The translations under genes were made by a program, and so were the position numbers. Source: Granulosicoccus sp045106475 (GTDB taxonomy: Bacteria > Pseudomonadota > Gammaproteobacteria > Granulosicoccales > Granulosicoccaceae). Taken from it: a stretch of 64,000 nucleotides of DNA. Of the stretch, positions 55,265 to 64,000 are shown piece by piece. The stretch lies in contig JBGCEO010000069.1 of assembly GCA_045106475.1 (NCBI GenBank), positions 1-64,000 on the forward strand, read 5' to 3'. The notes beneath the pieces were generated by a model. It searched no databases, was not told the origin of the DNA, and saw only the letters and a program-made list of their open reading frames with translations. Positions within the stretch are counted from its first letter, which is position 1, and each line of letters begins with the position of its first letter.

Positions 55265-55852
55265 ATGAGCGCCGAAGAAACACCTAGTGAAGTTTTCAAA
55301 CACGATTACAAGATGCTTGAGCTTCACGAATTTGATACCTGGAAAACCGCCAGAGCCAATTACCGGCGACTGGTACATAAGTGGCACCCAGATAAGTACA
55401 CTCATCGTCCTAGGGAACAAGCTCACGCGCAACAACAATTCATTGAATTGACGAAATCTTACAATTCGCTAAGGAGCTTTTACAGGGCAAATCAAAGATT
55501 ACCGTTTGAGTCTGCGAACCAACCCGCAAAAGCAGGAAACCAATCGGAGCAAAAGCCCAAAAGAAACTCCCCGCATGTCGAGGATAGTATTTTGGGGCGC
55601 GAAAGGAGTGTTCGCAGCCCGGCGCATGAGGGTGCTAAAAGTCACGGCAAAATTTTCTGGTTTATCGGCATATTTGCAATGATGATCGGTACAGCAGCAC
55701 TCTCGCTTATGCTGGATTTGAACGCCAATAAGGCGAATATGGAAATAGGCAAGGAAACGCTTCGACAGACTCCTCAAAGTGAGTTTATGCCGAGTGCCGC
55801 AGAAATAAGAAAAAATCAGGCACGTGGAGCCTTCGTACAGCCCACAAAGTAG
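55265..55852 (+). CDS. J-domain protein with a C-terminal membrane segment
   Basis: This 195-residue protein begins with a divergent J domain (about 10-80) that keeps the HPD motif (residues 41-43, KWHPDKY). A Lys/Ser/Gln-rich linker leads to one membrane segment (about 130-150, FWFIGIFAMMIGTAALSLML) and a short tail. It should stimulate a DnaK-type chaperone at the membrane. It lies alone, divergent from the exopolysaccharide export operon; a role in assembling that machinery is only a positional inference. Confidence 0.85.
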   Translation: MSAEETPSEVFKHDYKMLELHEFDTWKTARANYRRLVHKWHPDKYTHRPREQAHAQQQFIELTKSYNSLRSFYRANQRLPFESANQPAKAGNQSEQKPKRNSPHVEDSILGRERSVRSPAHEGAKSHGKIFWFIGIFAMMIGTAALSLMLDLNANKANMEIGKETLRQTPQSEFMPSAAEIRKNQARGAFVQPTK

Positions 55853-55897
55853 AGTTTGAAACCCAAAAACGGTACAAAGAGGCGAAGGTTTGCTTGG

Positions 55898-57310
55898 CTA
55901 CCTGGCACCCTTGCCAAAGAGCACAACTTCAGCTGTCTGACAAAGAATCAGCATATCCAGAAAAATTGTGTGGTTCTTGATGTAATACAGATCAAATTCA
56001 TGTTTCTGATTAGAATCACGTAACGATGCTCCGTAGGGATAGCAGACTTGTGCCCAACCCGTTATGCCGGGTTTTACTGCATGCCGTTCAGGGTAATAAG
56101 GTATGGCTTCACTCAACTGCTCGACAAAATGTGGTCGCTCCGGGCGCGGACCGACAAAACTCATATCTCCTCTCAACACATTGAGAATTTGCGGCAGTTC
56201 GTCAATTCGGGTTTTCCTGATAAATTGCCCTACCAGTGTGACCCTTGAATCGTTGGCTGTCGCCCACTGCGCACCGCCATCCTTCTCAGCATCGATTGTC
56301 ATGCTTCTGAATTTAAGCACTTCGAAGTTCTTGCCTAGATACCCCACTCTAACCTGTCGATAAAAGACCGGAGCAGCCAAGCCCTCTTCTATTTTGATTG
56401 CCAGAACACCGAGCAACATGAATGGCCAGGTGATCGCAAGAATGAGCAGGCTGGCAAAAATGTCAAACAAACGCTTCGTGACATCACGAAAAGCGCCTCG
56501 TTCAAATCCATCTGAATAGATCAACCAATCCGGGCGCAAGATATCCAATGGCAGCTTGCCCTGCTCGCGTTCGAAAAAGCTGAGCAGATCAATTACGTCC
56601 AGACCGTGCAGCTTACATTCAAGCAACTGCTCCAATGGCAGACCAGAACGCCTCTCATCAGCTGCAACAACGATTTCATCAATGTTGTGAGCAATTGCAT
56701 AATTCAGCAAAGTGCCTCCATTGAGCTCAGCTACATTGCTCGGATCCAGCTCCACACTGAAGTCAGTTGGCAGAGGAATGTAAGCAACAACCCTGAAGCC
56801 ACGACGATCAACTTTACGACGGAGTCGTCGAGTAATGGATGCAGCCTTGTTACCTGCCCCCAGTACCAACACCCGAATCTTTAAAATGTCCCGGTCAACG
56901 TAATAGAAGAAAATAGGACGTATTGTGCCGACCATGAAAAAAGCGATAACTAGCGCAAGCGCAAACACACCGCGGCCAAGGTACAAGGCTGGAATCAAGT
57001 AATAAAACAAAGCCAGGATCGCGGCACCACAGAAAAAACCGATGATGGATCTCAGGAACACACCCAGTATTCCGCCTCGAAAGCGACTTTGATACAGCCC
57101 CATCGCCATCATAGTGATAGGCATCACCAGACCAAACAACACCGAGGTTGCGAACGGAGAGTTAATGCTGTCGATTTCTGTGATCTGCGACCCATCGAAT
57201 CGCACATACACAGCCACAAATACGGCAACCACACAAATGCCGAACTCGAGCAGTGCGAGTAGCAGAAACGGCACCCGCAAGTGCATTTTAAAAAATTTTA
57301 GCGTTCCCAA
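55898..57310 (-). CDS. Polyprenyl-phosphate sugar-1-phosphate transferase, XrtA/TIGR03013-like (TTG start)
   Basis: This 470-residue protein has four to five N-terminal membrane segments, a CoA-binding-like middle domain (VLVLGAGNKAASITRRLRRK) and a C-terminal bacterial sugar transferase domain (KRLFDIFASLLILAITWPFML, VGYLGKNFEVLKFRSM, RKTRIDELPQILNVLRGDMS, GPRPERP). It starts the repeat unit by placing a sugar phosphate on undecaprenyl phosphate. The TTG at 57310 keeps the family-like segment LKFFKMHLRVPFLLLALLE; ATG 57286 would give 462 residues. Confidence 0.9.
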   Translation of the reverse strand: MGTLKFFKMHLRVPFLLLALLEFGICVVAVFVAVYVRFDGSQITEIDSINSPFATSVLFGLVMPITMMAMGLYQSRFRGGILGVFLRSIIGFFCGAAILALFYYLIPALYLGRGVFALALVIAFFMVGTIRPIFFYYVDRDILKIRVLVLGAGNKAASITRRLRRKVDRRGFRVVAYIPLPTDFSVELDPSNVAELNGGTLLNYAIAHNIDEIVVAADERRSGLPLEQLLECKLHGLDVIDLLSFFEREQGKLPLDILRPDWLIYSDGFERGAFRDVTKRLFDIFASLLILAITWPFMLLGVLAIKIEEGLAAPVFYRQVRVGYLGKNFEVLKFRSMTIDAEKDGGAQWATANDSRVTLVGQFIRKTRIDELPQILNVLRGDMSFVGPRPERPHFVEQLSEAIPYYPERHAVKPGITGWAQVCYPYGASLRDSNQKHEFDLYYIKNHTIFLDMLILCQTAEVVLFGKGAR

Positions 57311-57754
57311 TGTCGCAGATTCAAGCTAGTTTTTATGAGACAAGTAAAGCTCTGAATGGCATCAAACAGAACATAATCTTATGAAACAAATGTCGCTAAT
57401 GCTGACATTTGCAACGCCGGTCTGGAACAGTCTACGTCAAAGACACTCAATACCCATTGTAAAACAAAGATAAATGGTCAAATGGGACACCGCCATCATA
57501 TTGTGGATTGCCATAACTTCGAATCACTCCAGTCCTTGGTTTAGACCGTCGGCAGTACAAACACACCGCAACAGATGCCAGGCTATGTTCATTAAAGGAT
57601 GCAGCTACAAGCAAAGGTATTAAAAGAGAGTTTTATGCGCCAAATCACAACGGCACCAACGATCTAGCGGAAAATGCCAGTATAATTCATGGCGCACTAT
57701 CCAGGTCAGACGACTGATACTTGGACATATTCATAAAGGGACTCCATCAAACAG
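57311..57754. promoter_or_regulatory. 444-bp divergent region before the nucleotide-sugar genes
   Basis: It contains a perfect 8-bp dyad CAAATGTC/GACATTTG with a 9-base spacer (57387-57411), 77-101 bp upstream of the sugar transferase start, a TATAAT-like hexamer at 57681-57686 placed for the tviB-like gene, and a possible 10-codon leader (57635-57667) with AGAGAG four bases upstream. These are visual calls; no known riboswitch or tRNA was recognised. Confidence 0.4.
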
Positions 57755-59035
57755 ATGTTTCAATTAGGTGACGCCGATAAACTGGCGGTTATTGGACTTG
57801 GCTACGTTGGGCTGCCCTTGGCTGTGGAATTCGGCAAAGCCAGTCCTACCTTAGGCTTCGATATTCATCAAAAACGCATCGATGATTTGCGTAATGGCCA
57901 AGACAGGACGCTTGAAGTCTCCGAAGAAGAGCTTAAAGAGGCGAATCATCTTAGCTTCACCTCAGACATCAACCAGCTTTCAGACTGCAAAGTGTTTATT
58001 GTCACGGTTCCCACCCCCATCAATAAACATAAACAACCCGATCTGACGCCACTGATCAAAGCCAGTGAATCCATTGGCAAGATTATGCAGCCCGGATCAC
58101 TTGTGATCTATGAATCCACTGTGTACCCCGGCGCTACTGAAGAAGTATGCGTTCCGATACTTGAAAGGGAGTCAGGCCTTACGTTCAATACTGACTTTTT
58201 CGCAGGTTATAGCCCGGAAAGAATCAATCCAGGCGATAAGGAACATCGAGTCACCACCATCATGAAGGTCACATCCGGATCAACACCTGATGTAGCGAAA
58301 GCTGTGGATGCACTCTACCGCCGAATTGTCACTGCGGGTACGCATATGGCTAGTTCAATCAAAGTTGCAGAGGCTGCCAAGGTTATCGAAAACACACAGC
58401 GAGATCTGAACATAGCGTTGATCAACGAACTTGCGTTGATTTTCGACAAACTGGATATCGACACGCTGGAAGTATTAGAAGCCGCGGGTACTAAATGGAA
58501 CTTTCTAAATTTCAGACCAGGTCTGGTTGGAGGACATTGCATTAGTGTTGACCCCTACTATTTGACGCATAAGGCACAGGAGATTGGCTATTACCCCCAG
58601 GTCATTCTATCGGGCAGACAAATCAACGATGGCATGGGTGCTTTTGTGGCGGAGCGAGTCGTTAAAATGCTCACGCGCCGACGGATTCACGTGGTAGGTG
58701 CGAACATTCTGGTTCTCGGCCTTGCATTCAAGGAAGATTGCCCGGATCTACGCAACACTCGCGTGGTCGATATTATCGGTGAGCTTACGCACTACCATGC
58801 TAACGTTGATGTATATGACCCCTGGGTGGATAACGATGAAGCACAACAGGAGTACGGCATCACGCCGATAGATTCACTTGTCAATCAGCAGTATGATGCA
58901 ATCATTCTTGCGGTTGCCCACACGCAGTTTATAGAAATGGGAAGTGAAGCCATTCGCAAGTTAGGTAAAAAAGATCATGTTCTTTACGACATTAAAAGCA
59001 TTCTTGCAAAAGACTCAGTCGATGCCCGTTTGTAG
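57755..59035 (+). CDS. tviB: Nucleotide-sugar 6-dehydrogenase, TviB/WbpO type
   Basis: This 426-residue protein has an N-terminal NAD-binding motif VIGLGYVGLPLAV, the VPTPI loop, the catalytic cysteine in VGGHCISVDPYYL and a C-terminal UDP-binding domain with ILVLGLAFKEDCPDLRNT. This wording fits the TviB/WbpO branch, which oxidises UDP-HexNAc to the uronic acid, rather than UDP-glucose dehydrogenase. It supplies an acidic sugar for the exopolysaccharide together with the next gene. Confidence 0.92.
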   Translation: MFQLGDADKLAVIGLGYVGLPLAVEFGKASPTLGFDIHQKRIDDLRNGQDRTLEVSEEELKEANHLSFTSDINQLSDCKVFIVTVPTPINKHKQPDLTPLIKASESIGKIMQPGSLVIYESTVYPGATEEVCVPILERESGLTFNTDFFAGYSPERINPGDKEHRVTTIMKVTSGSTPDVAKAVDALYRRIVTAGTHMASSIKVAEAAKVIENTQRDLNIALINELALIFDKLDIDTLEVLEAAGTKWNFLNFRPGLVGGHCISVDPYYLTHKAQEIGYYPQVILSGRQINDGMGAFVAERVVKMLTRRRIHVVGANILVLGLAFKEDCPDLRNTRVVDIIGELTHYHANVDVYDPWVDNDEAQQEYGITPIDSLVNQQYDAIILAVAHTQFIEMGSEAIRKLGKKDHVLYDIKSILAKDSVDARL

Positions 59036-59064
59036 GCTTTTGAGTAGCTTCAACTAATCTAATC

Positions 59065-60072
59065 ATGAAAATTCTTATTACAGGTACGGCTGGGTTCATT
59101 GGATCGACGCTTGCGCTTAAACTATTGGAGCGCGGAGATGAAGTCATAGGCATCGATAATGTCAACGATTACTATGACATCAATCTGAAACTTGCGCGAC
59201 TGGAACGGGTTAAAGCTTACGATGGCTTTACCGAGATACGCGGCAATCTCGAGGACAAGCAGTTGATGGATGCGGCGTTCAAGACGCATCAACCGCAGCG
59301 TGTTGTGAACCTCGCAGCGCAAGCGGGTGTCCGCTATTCTCTGGAAAATCCACAAGCTTACATTGATGCCAATGTAATCGGTTTCACCAATGTTCTTGAG
59401 AATTGCCGACACAATAGCGTGGAACACCTTGTATATGCATCAACTAGTTCAGTCTATGGCAATCATACAAATATGCCATTCTCGGTGCATGAATCAGTTG
59501 ATCACCCTGTCAGTTTGTATGCCGCCACAAAAAAAGCCAATGAATTGATGGCACACACCTACAGCCATCTGTTTCAGTTGCCCACTACAGGATTACGTTT
59601 TTTCACGGTCTACGGACCTTGGGGCAGACCGGATATGGCTCTGTTTCTCTTTACCAAGAATATACTGGCAGGCAAACCAATTGATGTATTCAACTATGGC
59701 AAGCACAAGCGGGATTTCACTTATGTAGACGACATCGTCGAAGGTGTAGTGCGAACCCTAGATAATATCGCGCAGCCCAACGCCGAATGGAATAGCGACG
59801 CACCGGATCCGGCCACCAGCTCTGCGCCTTACAGAATCTATAATATCGGCAACAACCAACCGATTGACCTTGAGCATTACATCAGTACATTGGAAGGCTG
59901 CTTAAATCGAACAGCACAAAAAAATCTACTGCCTCTACAGGCAGGCGATGTGCCTGACACTTACGCAGATGTCAGCGATTTAATGCGTGACGTAAATTAC
60001 AAGCCCGACACCAGTGTCGAGGAAGGTATCAATAACTTCGTTCAGTGGTATCTGGAATACTATAAAGTCTGA
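59065..60072 (+). CDS. NAD-dependent epimerase, UDP-glucuronate/uronate 4-epimerase-like
   Basis: This 335-residue short-chain dehydrogenase-type protein has GTAGFIGSTLALKLLERGD for NAD binding and the YAATK active-site motif (Tyr-x3-Lys), with HSVEHLVYASTSSVYG. The DNVNDYYD signature points to the CapI/LspL-type UDP-glucuronate 4-epimerases. It lies 29 bp after the dehydrogenase, so its real substrate may be the UDP-HexNAc uronate made by that enzyme. Confidence 0.92.
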   Translation: MKILITGTAGFIGSTLALKLLERGDEVIGIDNVNDYYDINLKLARLERVKAYDGFTEIRGNLEDKQLMDAAFKTHQPQRVVNLAAQAGVRYSLENPQAYIDANVIGFTNVLENCRHNSVEHLVYASTSSVYGNHTNMPFSVHESVDHPVSLYAATKKANELMAHTYSHLFQLPTTGLRFFTVYGPWGRPDMALFLFTKNILAGKPIDVFNYGKHKRDFTYVDDIVEGVVRTLDNIAQPNAEWNSDAPDPATSSAPYRIYNIGNNQPIDLEHYISTLEGCLNRTAQKNLLPLQAGDVPDTYADVSDLMRDVNYKPDTSVEEGINNFVQWYLEYYKV

Positions 60073-60135
60073 GCGACATTATTGACGTCAAGCTACAAAA
60101 TGCTGGATTGTGGTGGCAAGTGTTAGCCGGGCCTA

Positions 60136-60951
60136 CTAAATCCACCCTTTGTGCCGGTACCAAGACAGAGCTATGACCTCATGGAGCCACTTGTCAAACC
60201 TGACTATAGTGGTGGTTTGTGGCATCCAGGACCAGGCTGGCAGATTTTTTAAAGCCTGAAAATCTACTGCAACAGGACATACCTCAACCCCCTGCTCGTT
60301 CAATACCCGCCTGAAGGATTGTAACGCCCTTGGCATATGCAAGGCAGACGTGACAAGCCTCAATTGACCACGCAACTGCTCACCTTCAAGCAACTTAGCC
60401 ACGTTCACGGCATTTTCTCTGGTATTAGCAGAGCGCCCTTCTTGGATAATACGTGCTGGTTCAACCCCCATCGCTTCGAGATAGGCAGCTATCACAGAAG
60501 CCTCGGAAATCTCTCGTAAAGCCCCTCCTGCCACGATAACGGTGGTTTCAGGCTCGGACTTTAGTAAACGGGATCCCGCCCCAGCGCGAGCCAGGGTTGA
60601 GCTACTCATGAATTCGAACTGCGTTGGCTCATTGAGTCGAGAATCAACGCCGCCTCCCAGTAAAACCACATGGCTACCCGTCGCACACGCAGCAGTGTCA
60701 GAATACTGATCCTCTAGTTGAGCTAATAGAGGGTTGACGACAAAAGGCGCTGAAAACAGCAAATAAACCACTATCCACACACTCATGCCTATGAGCCAGG
60801 CAACCCTGTTTTTCCTGAGTCTAGAAGAAGATGCAGATCTCGATTTAGAACGTCGAGTGGACCGCTTGAATAGAGCAAACCCAAGTAGCAGAGATAATAG
60901 AAACAAAACTGCGACAGGATCAAACAGCCAGTCACGAAGCAAACTCAACAT
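60136..60951 (-). CDS. YdcF/ElyC-like DUF218 membrane protein
   Basis: This 271-residue protein has two N-terminal membrane segments (about 10-27 and 48-70) with a basic Arg/Ser linker, then a periplasmic DUF218 domain (HVVLLGGGVDSRLNEPTQ, TVIVAGGALRE, EGRSANTRENAVNVAKLL, TSALHMPRALQSFRRV). ElyC/SanA relatives act in envelope maintenance and undecaprenyl-phosphate use. It is convergent with the epimerase gene. Confidence 0.87.
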   Translation of the reverse strand: MLSLLRDWLFDPVAVLFLLSLLLGFALFKRSTRRSKSRSASSSRLRKNRVAWLIGMSVWIVVYLLFSAPFVVNPLLAQLEDQYSDTAACATGSHVVLLGGGVDSRLNEPTQFEFMSSSTLARAGAGSRLLKSEPETTVIVAGGALREISEASVIAAYLEAMGVEPARIIQEGRSANTRENAVNVAKLLEGEQLRGQLRLVTSALHMPRALQSFRRVLNEQGVEVCPVAVDFQALKNLPAWSWMPQTTTIVRFDKWLHEVIALSWYRHKGWI

Positions 60952-61060
60952 TAAAACAGGGTATCAGTGGCAAAAACATGCACATCCTACCTTTTACACA
61001 GGCTTCGGCAAATGAAATTGGCTCTTTTTTGCAGGCCTGTCGTTACCCACAAATTTACAA

Positions 61061-61066
61061 TATAAT
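61061..61066 (+). promoter_or_regulatory. Candidate -10 box for the LysR-mnmA-hflD operon
   Basis: TATAAT stands 43 bp upstream of the LysR start in a very A/T-rich stretch (61050-61105). A matching -35 is weak. The nearby direct and inverted A/T motifs (AATAATCA) could be an autoregulatory site. Confidence 0.35.
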
Positions 61067-61108
61067 AATCAGAAGAATTATCATTGTAATCGTAAATAAT
61101 CATTAACC

Positions 61109-62086
61109 ATGGCCAGCCTCGATACGCCGAACCTGAATCAGCATCGTCAGCTGCGTGCGTTTTGCTACGCAGCACAGACAGGCAGCATTTCAAAGGCAGC
61201 AGCGAAGCTGAAGCTCAGCCAACCCTCCGTTTCTCTACAAATTCAAGCGCTGGAGAAGGATCTCGATACACTGCTTTTTGAGCGTTGCGGGCCGAAGATT
61301 CGATTAACGCCCGCAGGCGAACTACTACTCGAAATGTCGAAGCCATTGGTTGATGGGTTCTCTCGCCTCGCAGACAGCTTTGCGGCACGGCTGGGAGAAG
61401 TCCATGCAGGGCCACTGGATATCGCCTCAGGGGAAGCAACGCTGCTGTATATCCTTCCCGAAATCATTAAATCTTTTTCGGATCAATTTCCGCAGATAGA
61501 TGTACGACTGCACAATGTGACCGGTCGAGACGGCATGACACTGCTTCGAGCCGATGAAGTCGATTTTGCGGTGGGCTCGATGATTGACGTACCTGACGAC
61601 ATGGTTTACCACCCAATCTACGACTACAAACCGGCACTGATCATGTGCAAGGGCCACCCTTTGGAGAGTAAACAAGATATCACTCTTGAAGACATAAGCC
61701 CCTACGGTCTGATTCTTCCGCCAAAGCACCTCAGCACCTGGAGCGCCGTAGATCTGGTGTTTCAACAACACGGCGTTCCTTACAATGTTGTGTTGGAAGC
61801 CGGTGGTTGGGAAGTCATCAAACGCTATGTAGAGATTGGCACTGGTATCAGCATCGTGACAAGCATTTGCCTACGTGGCTTTGAAAGCCTCTGCGTAAAG
61901 CCAATGGATGCATATTTTCCAAATAGAAGCTATGGCGTTGTAGTTCGTCGAGGTAAGTTTCTTTCGCCACAAGCGAAACAGTTTCTAGAGATGATGGATG
62001 GCGAGTTCTTCGCCAGACAAACGAAACCACCACCTAAAAAACGAAAAAACAATCATCGCAGCGAATCACTGATAACGAATTTGTAG
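61109..62086 (+). CDS. LysR-family transcriptional regulator, CysB-like
   Basis: This 325-residue protein has an N-terminal winged HTH (about 12-72, FCYAAQTGSISKAAAKLKLSQPSVSLQIQALE) and a periplasmic-binding-like effector domain (about 95-300, LDIASGEATLLYILPEIIKSF). A basic tail (PPPKKRKNNHR) ends it. The HTH wording and effector region recall CysB/Cbl-type regulators, but a sulfur role is not established. Its stop abuts the mnmA ATG, suggesting one transcript with mnmA and hflD. Confidence 0.9.
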   Translation: MASLDTPNLNQHRQLRAFCYAAQTGSISKAAAKLKLSQPSVSLQIQALEKDLDTLLFERCGPKIRLTPAGELLLEMSKPLVDGFSRLADSFAARLGEVHAGPLDIASGEATLLYILPEIIKSFSDQFPQIDVRLHNVTGRDGMTLLRADEVDFAVGSMIDVPDDMVYHPIYDYKPALIMCKGHPLESKQDITLEDISPYGLILPPKHLSTWSAVDLVFQQHGVPYNVVLEAGGWEVIKRYVEIGTGISIVTSICLRGFESLCVKPMDAYFPNRSYGVVVRRGKFLSPQAKQFLEMMDGEFFARQTKPPPKKRKNNHRSESLITNL

Positions 62087-63235
62087 ATGAACTCAGGCGA
62101 ACAGTTAGCAGAGTCGGTAGCGTCAGAGCGTTCAGACAAACACAACATGCATGTCATTGTGGGCATGTCGGGAGGTGTTGATTCTTCTGTCGCTGCCCTG
62201 TTGCTGCAACAACAGGGCTATCATGTTTCTGGCATATTCATGCAGAATTGGGAAGACGACGACGAGCATTGCACAGCTCGGCAAGACTACCGCGATGCTG
62301 CGTCAGTGGCTTCTCAGCTGAAAATAGAGCTGACAACAGTTAATTTTGCTGAGGAATACTGGGAGCGTGTTTTTGCGCATTTTCTACACGAATACAGTGC
62401 AGGCAGAACCCCCAACCCCGATATTTTGTGCAACAAGGAAATTAAGTTCAAAGCTTTTCTGGATCATGCCCGAGAGCAAGGAGCCGACGCCATCGCAACT
62501 GGCCACTACGTCAGAACCGGCTTAAATCAGAGCCATTGTGTTGAATTACTCAGAGGTCTGGATAACAATAAAGACCAGAGTTACTTTCTATATACACTCA
62601 ATCAGAAGCAACTCAAACCCAGCCTGTTCCCGGTAGGTGAACTGGCAAAACCCGATGTGCGCAAGCTAGCGCAACAAGCAGGGTTTCATGTTCACAGCAA
62701 AAAAGACAGCACGGGAATCTGCTTTATCGGTGAACGTAAATTCAGTCAATTCCTGGCAGAATATCTCCCGGCACAGCCTGGGGAAATCATTACAGAAACT
62801 GATGACATAATCGGGCGACATAATGGCTTAATGTTCTACACCCTTGGGCAGCGTCAGGGGCTCGGTATTGGTGGAAGCAGCACCTCAACAGACGAACCCT
62901 GGTATGTACTGGCAAAAGATCTCGATTCGAACCAACTAATAGTTGGTCAGGGACATGACCATCCCACACTATTTCGCAAGACCCTAAACGCTCATGACGT
63001 GCATTGGGTTGGTGAGGGAGCGCCGTCGAGGAGCTTTGTTTGTACCGCTAAAGTGAGGTATCGACAGCAGGACCAACGTGCAAAGGTTACGGTAAATCAA
63101 GACCAAACACTGAGCATTGAATTTGATGAACCTGTTAGAGCAGCGACTCCCGGACAATCCTTGGTTCTTTATGACGGGGCAGCTTGCCTGGGTGGTGCTG
63201 TAATCAGTGACCTGATAGAACCTGCCAACGTATAA
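62087..63235 (+). CDS. mnmA: tRNA-specific 2-thiouridylase MnmA
   Basis: This 382-residue protein has the PP-loop GMSGGVDSSVAALLL, the catalytic cysteines in NPDILCNKEIKF and STGICFIGERKF, and GHYVRTG. It transfers sulfur to U34 of Lys, Glu and Gln tRNAs. The 20 residues before MHVIVGMSGG are not conserved, so ATG 62147 is an alternative start. Confidence 0.96.
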   Translation: MNSGEQLAESVASERSDKHNMHVIVGMSGGVDSSVAALLLQQQGYHVSGIFMQNWEDDDEHCTARQDYRDAASVASQLKIELTTVNFAEEYWERVFAHFLHEYSAGRTPNPDILCNKEIKFKAFLDHAREQGADAIATGHYVRTGLNQSHCVELLRGLDNNKDQSYFLYTLNQKQLKPSLFPVGELAKPDVRKLAQQAGFHVHSKKDSTGICFIGERKFSQFLAEYLPAQPGEIITETDDIIGRHNGLMFYTLGQRQGLGIGGSSTSTDEPWYVLAKDLDSNQLIVGQGHDHPTLFRKTLNAHDVHWVGEGAPSRSFVCTAKVRYRQQDQRAKVTVNQDQTLSIEFDEPVRAATPGQSLVLYDGAACLGGAVISDLIEPANV

Positions 63236-63242
63236 TGAAACA

Positions 63243-63866
63243 ATGACAACATTATCTACAGTTCAAAACCAAACGCTAGCGCTAGGTGGGATCTTCCAGT
63301 CTGTGCACCTATGCAAAGCGCTAGCAACCACCGGCACTTGCGAACAGGATGAACTGGAAGGCACCCTTCGCTCCATCATGACGCTCAGTACTGAAAGAGT
63401 CATTGATGCCTATGGAGGCACGTCAATCAGTATCGGTCGCGGTCTGCGAATCTTAAAGAGTCAGCTTGGGGGCAATGCAGAATCTCGAGATCTTGATATC
63501 GCACGCTATGCCTTAGCATTGATACAACTGGGCACCAATATAATGAAAGACGATAGTACCGTTGAAAGTCTGAGGATTGGTATCAGTCGAGCTCAATCAA
63601 TGGAGATGGCTATTGATGACCCTACTATGATTGGCAACCTTGCCAATCTCTATAGAAGCAGCATCAGCCATTTGAGCCCCAGAATAATGGTTAGCGGCGA
63701 TCCTGATTATCTAAATGACAATGAAATCGCATCAACTATCAGGGCGGCGTTGTTGGGTGGGATACGTTCCGTTGTACTCTGGAGGCAATGTGGAGGAACA
63801 CGACCCAAGTTGCTTCTAAGTCGTAGCCAATACATCAAGCACGCTGATCAATTAATGCAAGGATAA
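63243..63866 (+). CDS. hflD: HflD family protein
   Basis: This 207-residue all-helical protein matches HflD: TLALGGIFQSVHLCKALATTG at the start and the C-terminal RAALLGGIRSVVLWRQCGG. HflD is a membrane-associated protein, known in E. coli as a modulator of lambda CII; its general role is unclear. It lies seven bases after mnmA, the usual pairing in gammaproteobacteria. Confidence 0.94.
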   Translation: MTTLSTVQNQTLALGGIFQSVHLCKALATTGTCEQDELEGTLRSIMTLSTERVIDAYGGTSISIGRGLRILKSQLGGNAESRDLDIARYALALIQLGTNIMKDDSTVESLRIGISRAQSMEMAIDDPTMIGNLANLYRSSISHLSPRIMVSGDPDYLNDNEIASTIRAALLGGIRSVVLWRQCGGTRPKLLLSRSQYIKHADQLMQG

Positions 63867-63966
63867 TAGTTCGCCAACATCGAAGACTTGCAGGTTAGTG
63901 AGCAAGAACACACTAGCCAACCAGGTATCACAACCAGGTAGCACAACTGAGCATCACAACCAGTTT

Positions 63967-63997
63967 GAAAGCAGCGACCCTATTGGTCGCCGCTTTC
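63967..63997 (+). terminator. Probable terminator after hflD
   Basis: GAAAGCAGCGACC and GGTCGCCGCTTTC pair as a 13-bp stem with one A-C mismatch and a five-base CTATT loop. It lies 100 bp after hflD. The sequence after the stem runs off the window, so a T-run cannot be confirmed. The 40 bases before it hold short direct repeats (ATCACAACCAG). Confidence 0.6.
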
Positions 63998-64000
63998 ATA

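Noticed and set aside
63900..63965. Short CACAACCAG direct repeats considered as a CRISPR remnant
   Set aside because: Units are only about 11 bases with irregular spacing and no cas genes; better seen as simple repetitive spacer before a terminator.

Overview
This 64 kb stretch looks like the chromosome of a marine-type gammaproteobacterium. The support is a complete system I cytochrome c maturation operon, an mnmA-hflD pair, neighbouring serS and crcB, and infA next to clpA-clpS. Granulosicoccus or another Chromatiales-like lineage is a guess from overall flavour only. No rRNA, tRNA, insertion sequence, phage or CRISPR array was recognised. Coding density is high.

Layout. 1-10774: the N-terminal 1490 residues of a giant surface protein that runs off the left edge (LEPR-XLL-like leader, DUF4347, beta-helix, YWTD-like propeller, cadherin/CSPG repeats); a divergent REC-GGDEF diguanylate cyclase; and a three-gene operon of two HlyD-type adaptors flanking a PqqD-like/M50 protease/HlyD fusion. 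There is no ABC exporter or TolC in view, and this is the most unusual part of the window. 11121-19465: catabolism and transport, with an FAD-linked 2-hydroxyacid dehydrogenase, an AEC carrier, an MFS carrier, a coiled-coil protein, and a class II aldolase joined to the 5-oxoprolinase genes pxpB-pxpC-pxpA. 19514-20394: a lipoprotein and a small XRE regulator. 20612-27236: ccmABCDEFGH on the minus strand, headed by a DUF1285 gene. 27306-36300: a thioesterase, two acyl-CoA ligases of different families and a LIV-type ABC importer, apparently a carboxylate uptake and CoA-activation operon. 36314-42409: housekeeping genes serS, crcB, a DUF4124 gene, a DUF1249 gene, infA, clpA and clpS. 42777-60951: an exopolysaccharide locus (polymerase/ligase, flippase, glycosyltransferases, two deacetylases, outer-membrane barrel, Wza, Wzc-like chain-length protein, a separate BY-kinase-like protein with a broken P-loop, a polyprenyl-phosphate sugar transferase, a TviB-type dehydrogenase and an epimerase). 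61109-63866: a LysR regulator, mnmA and hflD.

How parts may work together. The giant adhesin, its candidate export operon, the diguanylate cyclase and the exopolysaccharide locus all point to a surface-attached, biofilm-forming life. Many minus-strand genes overlap by 1-4 bases (ATGA or TGATG junctions), which marks the ccm, LIV-ligase and exopolysaccharide blocks as translationally coupled operons. Start codons were chosen by shine-dalgarno sequence, overlap with the upstream stop, and fit to the family N-terminus; several are TTG or GTG and are flagged.
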